From Homarus americanus (taxonomy: Eukaryota; Arthropoda; Malacostraca; Decapoda; Nephropidae), in assembly GCF_018991925.1 (NCBI RefSeq), contig NW_024753943.1, forward strand, positions 460,001 through 524,000: a stretch of DNA of 64,000 nt, written 5' to 3'. Shown piece after piece: positions 55,526-64,000 of this stretch (its first letter is position 1; the number at the start of each line of letters is the position of its first letter). Below the pieces are notes generated by a model. That model had not been told where the DNA came from. It made no database searches and was given only the letters and a program-made list of their open reading frames with translations. Both the position numbers and the translations under genes were made by a program.

Positions 55526-55562
<37 letters not shown>
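55336..55562. repeat. GGAGG purine tract ending in (GA)n
   Basis: GGAGGAGAGAGAGG motifs, GGA triplets at 55508-55530 and GA units at 55530-55562. Confidence 0.94.
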
Positions 55563-55563
<1 letters not shown>

Positions 55564-55782
55564 GCCACCATGAATTAAAAACCTATCACAGTAACTAATC
55601 TCCGTCACTAGAGTTGTATCAGGCAGCGATAACAACACAGTATTACCCGGATGAAACTGTATCAATAAAACATTTGGCTAATGACGCAGCAATCACGTTG
55701 TCACAGCGCGGATTTGGGCGATAAAAAAAATATATATATTCAATCAGAGAATCGAGTGCAATTTCATGTCACACTTTGAGTG

Positions 55783-55955
55783 AAATAACAATAATACCGA
55801 TGATAATAACAAGCTCTAGTTAACAGCAACAATAAAATAATGATAACAATAAATTTACCAATATGAAATACTGCAACTACAACTACTACTACATATATTA
55901 CTTCGATTACTACTACTACTAATAATGATAATAATAACAATAACAACAAAACTAT
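55783..55955. repeat. degenerate AT-rich triplet repeat (AAT, AAC, ACT)
   Basis: ATAATAAC, CTACTACTAC and AATAACAATAAC runs. Confidence 0.85.
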
Positions 55956-56202
55956 TATTTACAATCCACAACATACAACTCACAATCTGTTAATTTCACT
56001 ATAGTGTATTGTACGTTCAGCCGCCCCCTCGACCGTCACCAAATTTAGGAAGCGTGTTGTTGGCTCACTCAGGATGGTGCCAGAACAGGTGTGAGTAACA
56101 GGAAGATGTGTTTAAAGGAAGATAAAAAAAAAATACGTCATACGCCCGCCAGCACTGATCTGATCAAGGACTCATGGCGGGGAGGACGGATTTACTGAAA
56201 GA

Positions 56203-56775
56203 TCGTGCATGATAGAGTACAGTGCATGATAGAGTAGACTTCATGATAGAGTACAGTGCATGATAGAGTACAGTGCATGATAGAGTACAGTGCATGATAG
56301 AGTAGACTGCATGATAGAGTACAGTGCATGATAGAGTAGACTGCATGATAGAGTACAGTGCATGATAGAGTAGACTGCATGATAGAGCACAGTGTATGAT
56401 AGAGTAGACTGCATGATAGAGTACAGTGCATGATAGAGTAGACTGCATGATAGAGCACAGTGCATGATAGAGTAGACTGCATGATAGAGTACAGTGCATG
56501 ATAGAGTAGACTGCATGATAGAGTACAGTGCATGATAGAGTACAGTGCATGATAGAGTACAGTGCATGATAGAGTAGACTGCATGATAGAGCACAGTGCA
56601 TGATAGAGTAGACTGCATGATAGAGTACAGTGCATGATAGAGTAGACTGCATGATAGAGTACAGTGCATGATAGAGTACAGTGCATGATAGAGTACAGTG
56701 CATGATAGAGTACAGTGCATGATAGAGTAGACGGCATGATAGAGCACAATGCATGATAAGAGTAGATTGCATGAC
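56203..56775. repeat. 17-bp minisatellite, about 33 units, two variants
   Basis: Unit CATGATAGAGTACAGTG (A) or CATGATAGAGTAGACTG (B). A and B alternate over much of the array with runs of A at both ends; a sub-variant AGAGCACAGTG recurs at 56395, 56454 and 56587. Open minus-strand frames of 168-224 codons are due to the 17-codon stop-free period. Confidence 0.97.
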
Positions 56776-57360
56776 GTATGATAAAGCTAGGATGATTGTC
56801 ATGATCTCACAGGCGCCCCCTAACCACCCCCCCCCCACCCCCCCGCCTTAACCCACGCCTGGAGAGGAGAGAAACAGACGAGAGGTGATGTTGGCACGCC
56901 TGAGCTGGAAGGTGATGCCGTTATAAAGATAGGAGGTAATATTGGCAAGCCTGGATAAAAGGAACAAGACAGGAGATAATGTTGGTACGCCTGGCTGGAC
57001 CCTTGTAGTTAATGGTGGCGGTAATGGTGGTACGTCAATGGGTAATGGGCGGAAGGGAGCAGCGCCAGTGTAGGAGCGTCTGGCGAACATTAACGGACAG
57101 ATTACTCTCATTGCCCCCCGCTGTCCGGAGCCTTCCAAGGAGTGATTATAATCATTACGGTGAATAGTGGGAGCTCTTGTGGACGATAATGGCGCCATAG
57201 AGACTCGTACACATCATTCTTCTTTTTATTTTCAATCAAAGTAATAATGACGTCAGAACAGATGACACAATAACGGTGTCTCGACCCCCCTGGCACTTGG
57301 TCTGTGTTAGGCACCGCTATATTGATTTTTCACAAAGTTCAAAATTTATATAAAAATCCT
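56776..57360. other. unique sequence with a decayed ~60-bp repeat
   Basis: C-runs at 56827-56843. GTGATGTTGGCACGCCTG, GTAATATTGGCAAGCCTG and ATAATGTTGGTACGCCTG occur at about 56884, 56935 and 56976. No gene recognised. Confidence 0.5.

Positions 57361-57402
<42 letters not shown>
57361..57402. repeat. (AAT)n microsatellite
   Basis: About 13 AAT units. Confidence 0.97.
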
Positions 57403-57403
<1 letters not shown>

Positions 57404-57625
57404 TACAGTCAGATCACCTTTTGTTAATTAACTTGTATATTCGTGTCACGCCTCGTTTAAGACTGTGGCCCACCTGTGTGAGAGGTGTTAATGACCAGAC
57501 ACCTGGAGGTTGACACCGCCGGCTGGTAGGTATATAGTCATTAGAGTTAATATGACTTTAAGTTTAACCTAATCATTTAAACTGGGACCGATTAGGACTG
57601 GGCCCCAATCCTCTTGTTTCGAGTA

Positions 57626-57716
57626 GGTTAGGTTAGGTTAGGGACTATCTTGACTTGGGTTTATTAGGGTTAGCTTAGGTTAGGTTAGGTTAGGTTAGGT
57701 TAGGTTAGGTTAGATT
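57626..57716. repeat. interstitial telomere-like (GGTTA)n
   Basis: Three GGTTA units, a gap, then about nine nearly pure GGTTA units (57672-57716). Confidence 0.95.
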
Positions 57717-57867
57717 AGTATGATTGCAATACCGTGATCCCCCATAACAGAGGTTTTGGATAAGAAAAATAAACCTCGTCTTGGATGGATCTAACAGGGT
57801 AGTATCTTTACTACACCCCTGCACCCTGGAGGTCCACACACACAGACGCCTCGTGAGGACACAACAC

Positions 57868-58112
57868 ACCCAACACTGAGACTCGCAACACACCCAAACA
57901 CTGAGACTCGCAACACACCCAAACACTGAGATCTCACACACCCAAACACTGAGACTCGCAACACACCCAAATACTGAGACTCACCACCCAAACACTGAGA
58001 CTCGCTACACACCCAAACACTGAGACTCGCAACACACCCAAACACTGAGACTCGCAACACACCCAAACACTGAGACTCGCAACACACCCAAACACTGAGA
58101 CTCGCTACACAA
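57868..58112. repeat. 25-bp minisatellite, about 10 units
   Basis: Unit CGCAACACACCCAAACACTG with AGACT; two units carry deletions (57930, 57983). The minus-strand Cys/Val/Ser frame is a repeat artefact. Confidence 0.96.
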
Positions 58113-58277
58113 GATGGGTAATGAGGAAGCCACTGCACCCGACTACCTCCACATCCTCAACTGAAGTTACGTCCTCATTCACAGCTGGGTCGGGGAGGGG
58201 TGCCACGGATACTAACACTTATTTCATTATAGCAGTACATAGCTCTATACTATTTACCAAGGGGTTGATGACTCCCT

Positions 58278-58321
<44 letters not shown>

Positions 58322-58425
58322 CAGTTCACAGCTACACGTTTACACCGTGTCAACCTCACTGTCACGCGTTACTAAAAAATTCATTAAATAAACCCAGTTG
58401 TTGTCACGCATCCATGTTTTAGTTA

Positions 58426-58471
<46 letters not shown>

Positions 58472-59044
58472 CTCGTAGTAATAAAAAGGTCGATTTCCTT
58501 TACCATATACATGACAATAGGTTGACGTAAGTACCTCCCCCTCACCTTCCTGCTGGAAATGTCCCTCTCGGGTAATAAAACTCTCTACCTTTCCTCTTAT
58601 TTGTTTTTTTTTATTGTATTTGTTTTAGGAGGAAGGTTAATCCCTTTTGCTTTTTTTTTTAATATTTCCCATTCATATATTTCGTCAATTTCTTATCATC
58701 ATATATTTTTAACCATTTCCTATTACGTATTTTGCCTTTTAACTATATGTTGTTTTTGTTAACTTCATAATCGCTTATTTTGTCTAATCAACGTCAATCT
58801 TTAATTCACTTTCCACCATCCTCAGTCACATCCACCCTAAGTATTTTTCTCTCAGGACGGTCAAAGTCTTCACGCCTTCTCCCCCAACCACCATCTTCAC
58901 GGTCTCTATGTATCGCTCTTCTCTCATCACGTATTCTACTAATTTCCAACAGATCAATAATTAATTAACTCGCTGCTTTAATTAACCAGGTATTTAATTA
59001 AAACGACTTGGACTATTATTCGGTGGGAAGGTATTTCGTTAACA
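58113..59044. other. T-rich unique sequence with two microsatellites
   Basis: GT units at 58279-58318 and CA units at 58429-58468. 58600-58780 is T-rich. No gene seen. Confidence 0.6.
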
Positions 59045-59115
59045 TAGAGGAGGAGGAGGAGGAGGAAGGGGGGAGAGGGAGGAGGAGAGAGAAGAGGGAG
59101 AATGAAGAGAAGAGG
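59045..59115. repeat. GGA-rich purine tract
   Basis: GGAGGAGGAGG then GGGAGAGGGAGG. Confidence 0.92.
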
Positions 59116-59186
59116 TAACTGATAATTGCATTGGTGGAAAATTGTAAATAAAAACAAAAAAGAGAACAAGAATAAAAGAAAGAAAG

Positions 59187-60243
59187 ACTAAAAGGTACAG
59201 AGGTTTAAACAGTAAACCAGCATAACGGTACAGAGGTTTAAACAGTAAACCAGCATAACGATACAGAGGTTTAAACAGTAAACCAGCATAACGGTACAGA
59301 GGTTTAAACAGTAAACCAGCATAACGGTACAGAGGTTTAAACAGTAAACCAGCATAACGGTACAGAGGTTTAAACAGTAAACCAGCATAACGGTACAGAG
59401 GTTTAAACAGTAAACCAGCATAACGGTACAGAGGTTTAAACAGTAAACCAGCACAACGGTACAGAGGTTTTAAACAGTAAAGCCAGCTTAACGGTACAGA
59501 GGTTTAAACAGTAAACCAGCATAACGGTACAGAAGGTTTAAACAGTAAACCAGCATAACGGTACAGAGGTTTAAACAGTAAACCAGCATACGGTACAGAG
59601 GTTTAAACAGTAAACCAGCATACAGAGGTTTAAACAGTAAACCAGCACAACGGTACAGAGGTTTAAACAGTAACCAGCATAACGGTACAGAGGTTTAAAC
59701 AGTAAACCAGCATAACGGTACAGAGGTTTAAACAGTAAACCAGCATAACGGTACAGAGGTTTAAACAGTAAACCAGCATAACGGTACAGAGGTTTAAACA
59801 GTAAACCAGCATAACGGTACAGAGGTTTAAACAGTAAACCAGCATAACGGTACAGGTGTTTAAACAGTAAACCAGCATAACGGTACAGGTGTTTAAACAG
59901 TAAACCAGCATAACGATACAGAGGTTTAAAGAGTAAACCAGCATAACGGTACAGGTGTTTAAACAGTAAACCAGCATAACGGTACAGAGGTTTAAACAGT
60001 AAACCAGCATAACGGTACAGGTGTTTAAACAGTAAACCAGCATAACGGTACAGAGGTTTAAACAGTAAACCAGCATGACGGTACAGAGGTTTAAACAGTA
60101 AACCAGCATAACGATACAGAGGTTTAAACAGTAAACCAGCACAACGGTACAGAGGTTTAAACAGTAAACCAGCTTAACGGTACAGAGGTTTAAACAGTAA
60201 ACCAGCACAACGGTACAGAGGTTTAAACAGTAAGCCAACATCA
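59187..60243. repeat. 33-bp minisatellite, about 32 near-identical units
   Basis: Unit contains GGTACAGAGGTTTAAACAGT and AAACCAGCATAAC. Each unit carries the palindrome GTTTAAAC. Most units are identical; variants include GGTGTTT instead of GAGGTTT (clustered 59850-60030) and scattered one-base indels at 59465-59680. The minus-strand frame of 211 codons has an 11-residue period and is an artefact. Confidence 0.97.
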
Positions 60244-60570
60244 CTACAAAAGTAAAAAAAAATAATAAATAAAAGCTTTCTAAATATTCATAAACCATAT
60301 TTGAGTTAACAAGTTGTACACAATTCGCTAATTTAAAAGAGAGAACAAAAAAAATTCCCCAAACAAAATTTAATTCTCTACATCCGAAAAAAAAAAATTA
60401 CTTTATAACTCTCAAAATAGTTAACCGAAATTGTGAGCTAAATAATCCGGTTTACAATGCAGAATTTTATATTATTCCGATATTAAACTGGAAATACAAT
60501 AAAACAAAAATCGGCTGAATTATTTGTGATCTGTAAATCCGGATGAGTATGAGGATAGGTACAGTATTGC
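60244..60570. other. AT-rich unique sequence
   Basis: A-runs at 60250 and 60390. No gene. Confidence 0.45.
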
Positions 60571-60652
60571 GTGCGTGCGTGTGTGGGTAAGTATATGGAT
60601 GTGTGTGTGTGCGTGTGGGGGGTGGGGGGAGTGTGTGGGTGACTAAGTGAGG

Positions 60653-60693
<41 letters not shown>

Positions 60694-60856
60694 ACATACA
60701 GACAGAAGCATCATAATAAATAAAGTGTGTGCGTGTGTGTGTGTGTATGTGTGTGTGTGTGTGTGTGTACGTAATTGATCGCTCAACAAGCAGCGGCCAG
60801 ATGTTGCCCAGGTAATCCCGCTACGATAAATGCCAGAGTCAGCCAGAATTTTAATG

Positions 60857-60899
<43 letters not shown>
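60571..60899. repeat. cluster of GT, GA, GT and CA microsatellites
   Basis: Impure GT 60571-60640, GA 60657-60690, GT 60724-60768, CA 60860-60899, separated by short unique segments. Confidence 0.95.
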
Positions 60900-60903
<4 letters not shown>

Positions 60904-61602
60904 CTGCCCAGACTAATTCATAATGAGAAATGGATCCCCGTGAGCTTGCGATACAGTTTGACAGTATACAATATATATTTCTTTCATTTTGTATTATTAT
61001 TATTATCATCATCATAAGGTCAAGAGGAGTGAATCGTATACTCTTATGTCCTCTTGGGTGTTATGTGTCGGATAATGTGACTCGACTCTGATTCTGGTTA
61101 AAGCTAATTTTTGGTTAACGCTGATTCTTGTAAACGTTGCCATACCACATCAGTCAGTATGGGATTCGGTACTCAACTTCTGGTGCGAGAGTTCACGACG
61201 AGTACTGCCACGTATCTTGACCACCTCTCTTGTTGTGGTATCGAATAGTAGTGTTTAGTGTTTACGTGAACAAGTGAAGGTTTGGATATAGACGATTGAA
61301 ACCTTTATCCGTGTTGGAGATTAAGTGACTTTGAGACGTTTATAAAAATGTGACATAAGTAAAATAGTAATAAATCTTAGTTTAAAATATATAAATAAGA
61401 ATATAGCTTTACAAAATTTAAAGACGTATTCGACAGATTAATAAGTAAGTAGCCTTAAACTTGACATAAGTAATATAAGTAAGGAACTTTATAATGCCTC
61501 AACGTAAGTAAAATAAATAAGTAACATCTAGAAAAACTTGATGGATTAACTTGGGTTTGGTAACAATGAGAAACAGTAAATAATGAGGGAATAATTCAAG
61601 TA

Positions 61603-61604
<2 letters not shown>
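60900..61604. other. unique AT-rich sequence
   Basis: ATT/ATC triplets at 60990-61016 and ACATAAGTAA-type words near 61350-61510. No gene. Confidence 0.45.

Positions 61605-61684
<80 letters not shown>
61605..61684. repeat. (AAT)n microsatellite, about 26 units
   Basis: Uninterrupted AAT triplets. Confidence 0.98.
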
Positions 61685-61686
<2 letters not shown>

Positions 61687-61842
61687 CAAGAACACATTAT
61701 TTTCTTCGGTATTTTTAATTCATAGTTTCAATTTTATTTATTTTGTCTTAATTTTAAATAGTTTGAAACTGAATATAGATACAATTACAATAAAAACGGA
61801 AATTCTTAAAAAAAAAGGTGACATTCTCGTTTTTTGTAACAG

Positions 61843-62035
61843 AGGACCAGGGTTCGAATCTCTCTCTCTCCCTCACCTATCTTTTTCCCTCCTCCTTAAA
61901 CATCCCTCACCCCTCCCTCACCTACCCTTTTCCTCCTCCTTTCCCTCTCACCTCTCCTTCCTACCACCCTCACCTCCCCTCTCTTCCTCCTAACCCCCCT
62001 CCCTCCCCTCCCCACCCACCCCTCCCTCCCTCATT
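61843..62035. repeat. B-box-like motif followed by a pyrimidine tract
   Basis: AGGGTTCGAATCTC (61849-61862) matches a tRNA B box but no A box is found upstream at the right spacing, so it may be a truncated SINE or chance. 61863-62035 is CT-rich CTCACCTCCC-type DNA. Confidence 0.6.
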
Positions 62036-62464
62036 CTGCTTGCCGGCCTTATGATCCAAAGGCCCAGCTTTGGCTGCTTTTGACCCACAACCAGATACCA
62101 AACCCGCCAGCCCAGGAGCTTTAAGCTGGCCTAGATAGATAACAATTATTCTTCCCTTGATGTGGCTGTGGGGAGGGAGGGGGGGGAGGAGAAGGAGTGA
62201 GGTTAGTGGGAAGGAGAGGAAGAAGGATGATAGTTATTAGGGATGGTGTAAACCTTGAAGATGGGAAGGAAGGAAGGACAATGATGGTAGAGATGAGGGA
62301 AATGGTGATAAAGGGAAGGGAAAGGGGTGATGGAGTAGATGTAGAGGGTTATAGTAGGGGAGGGAAGAATTAGGTGGTACTCTCTCTCTCTCTCTCTCTC
62401 TCTCTCATGGCTCAAAACATCAACAAACACGACTCTCCGTTCCCTCACCTCCCTCACTCTCTTA
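62036..62464. other. spacer with purine tract and (CT)n
   Basis: 62036-62140 unique; 62163-62345 A/G-rich; CT units 62380-62406. Confidence 0.7.
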
Positions 62465-62870
62465 CCAAGCTAACCTGGTATGATCTCCTATCACTTGGTA
62501 TCTCCTAAACCACCTGCTCATCTCCTGTCTCTTGGTATGTCCTAAACCACCTGCTGATCTCCTATCACTTGGTATCTCCTAAACCACCTGCTCATCTCCT
62601 GTCTCTTGGTATCTCCTAAACCACCTGCTGATCTCCTATCACTTGGTATCCCCTAAGCCACCTGCTGATCTCCTGTGTTTTGGTATCTCCTAAACCACCT
62701 GCTGATCTCCTATCTCTTGGTATCTCCTAAACCACCTGCTGATCTCCTATCTTTTGGTATCTCCTAAACCACCTGCTGATCTCCTATCTTTTGGTATCTC
62801 CTAAACCACGTGCTGATCTCCTATCTTTTGGTATCTCCTAAACCGCCTGCTGATCTCCTATCACTTAATG
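62465..62870. repeat. 37-bp minisatellite, about 11 units
   Basis: Unit contains TTGGTATCTCCTAAACCACC and TGCTGATCTCCTATCTC. Variants TATCACTTGG, GTCTCTTGG and ATCTTTTGG are clustered, the last confined to the right end. Confidence 0.96.
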
Positions 62871-62942
62871 TCACAATTGTCGGTCTGCCTCACCAAGCTC
62901 TTCACCAGAGAGCTAATTGATCCTAGGAGACATGGCAGGTAG

Positions 62943-63129
62943 GTGTGTGTCTGTGTGTGTGTGTGTGTGTGGGTGTGGGTGTGTGTGTGTGTGTGTTCCT
63001 TCCCCCATGCACCCACCACCTCCTCTTCTTCTTTCCACCTCTCTGAGATAAACCTCCAGGTATACTTAACAGGTCTTGGCATCAGTTCTTCTTCTTCTTC
63101 TTCTTCTTCTTCTTCTTCTTCTTCTTCTT
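62943..63129. repeat. (GT)n and (CTT)n microsatellites
   Basis: GT with GGGTGTGGG interruptions at 62943-62996 and CTT triplets at 63087-63129. Confidence 0.96.
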
Positions 63130-63880
63130 TACTCGTCTCACAACCTTATCTTATATCTTTCTCCTGATCTCTCTTTCTCTTCTTGATCTTCTTCCTCTTA
63201 ATCAGCTCAACCCAAACTCTTATGAGCAGCTCCTCCTCTTCCTCTTCAAACTATCTTAGCGTCAGTCTCAATCAGATTTGTATAAGAGGAATAAGAGCAT
63301 CAGTATCACCCCCACACCATTCATCTGCCTATGGTCACAAGTATAGGTCCAACAGGAAGTGTGGGAATTACTTCTACAGATGAACCCAAGAGAAGCCAAA
63401 CCAAACACATGAGAAATGATCCACTAAAACATGGCAGGAAGTCAATCAAAGGGTCCAGCAGCTGTTTGATACAATAAACTAGTTTCCCCTCACATATTTT
63501 TTTTCTTTCTTCTAGACAGTGGCAAGTTTTTAAAATAAATTATATGTAATAAACTATCTCTACTTATTTTTTTCACTACGAGGGCGCTATTTTTAATATA
63601 TTTTAGTCAGCAGAGAGGGCCCCCATACTCAAGGGAGGGCAGAAACAGGTTTTCCATATCCAGTTGTATTGTACTTAAGAACATTTTTTTTTATTAATTC
63701 TATGGACTATTTTTTTTCTAAATTTACTAACATGTAGATTTTTCACATTAAATATATCAAGACAAGTTAACGAAATACTGTAGAGCCAAAAGCAAGATGT
63801 TCCAATATGTACGAATTATAGTTTCCCAAAATACACCAAATGAATAGTTCCTCAAGTAGTGTTCCCTTCTCAATGGTCCG
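63130..63880. other. unique sequence
   Basis: CT-rich to 63245, then unique, AT-rich with T-runs after 63490. No gene recognised. Confidence 0.45.
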
Positions 63881-64000
63881 TCCTCCTCGCTGCCCTGCGT
63901 CCCTCGCTGCCCTAGCCTCCCTCACGGCCCATAGCCTCCTCACGGCCAACACCCTCCCCTCGGCCTTAAGCCTCCCTCACGACCCAGCCAACCTCCCCTC
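63881..64000. repeat. degenerate C-rich tandem repeat running off the window
   Basis: CCTCCCTCACGGCCCATAG-type blocks of about 20-25 bp with variants CTCGCTGCCCT, CTCACGGCC and CTCGGCCTTAAG. The array is probably longer than what is visible. Confidence 0.8.

Noticed and set aside
56164..56838. 224-codon minus-strand frame with His/Cys repeats
   Set aside because: Product of the 17-bp array; three frames are open simultaneously.
59663..60298. 211-codon Cys/Leu/Tyr-rich frame resembling a leucine-repeat protein
   Set aside because: Exact 11-residue period from the 33-bp minisatellite.
61849..61862. SINE based on the AGGGTTCGAATCTC B box
   Set aside because: No A box at tRNA spacing and the next bases are a CT microsatellite, so it is at most a truncated fragment.

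Overview
The window reads as non-genic DNA from an arthropod, most likely a decapod crustacean such as a crab or shrimp. The evidence is indirect. Dinucleotide and short-motif microsatellites are extremely dense. Interspersed tracts of the arthropod telomeric pentamer (TTAGG/CCTAA and its variants CCTAG and CCTGA) occur at about eight places. The degraded reverse transcriptases resemble, from memory, retrotransposons common in crustacean and other invertebrate assemblies. No intact protein-coding gene, rRNA, functional tRNA, CRISPR array or prokaryotic signal was found. Almost every long open frame lies inside a tandem array or a purine/pyrimidine tract and is explained by the composition of the repeat unit.

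Layout. 1-5.5 kb: microsatellites and purine-rich DNA around a decayed reverse-transcriptase element (3614-4995). 5.5-11.4 kb: a 44-bp minisatellite, pyrimidine tracts, an array carrying CRE-like palindromes, a 0.9-kb array with a ~21-bp unit and a perfect 26-bp array. 11.4-18.8 kb: the least repetitive part, with one good tRNA-derived SINE, a second candidate SINE and a Tigger/pogo-like MITE. 19.3-26.1 kb: five minisatellites back to back, including a 3.4-kb array with a ~31-bp unit. 26.1-35.8 kb: microsatellites, a 25-bp-arm hairpin, purine/pyrimidine tracts and short minisatellites. 35.8-36.9 kb: remnant of a plus-strand LINE reverse transcriptase (LINE-A). 37-43.9 kb: G-rich and AC-rich arrays. 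44.6-45.1 kb: remnant of a minus-strand LINE reverse transcriptase (LINE-B). 46.8-47.5 kb: a 31-bp array beside a fragment of the MITE family. 51.9-52.2 kb: a second SINE with a different tRNA-like head but the same central domain. 52.8-64 kb: more minisatellites, notably a 17-bp array (56.2 kb), a 25-bp array (57.9 kb), a near-perfect 33-bp array (59.2-60.2 kb) and a 37-bp array (62.5 kb).

Adding my own intervals, minisatellites with units of 15 bp or more occupy roughly 14 kb, over a fifth of the window. The three retroelement remnants belong to at least two lineages, and all are 5'-truncated and broken by stops and frameshifts, so none can act on its own. I did not find a convincing new functional system. 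The most informative observations are the RLE-like arrangement of the 3.6-kb element, two SINEs with different heads and one central domain, a single unit of the 43.7-kb minisatellite lying 35 kb away in inverted orientation, the ordered variant patterns in several arrays, and the 25-bp hairpin at 26.7 kb. All family assignments rest on recalled motifs, not on searches.
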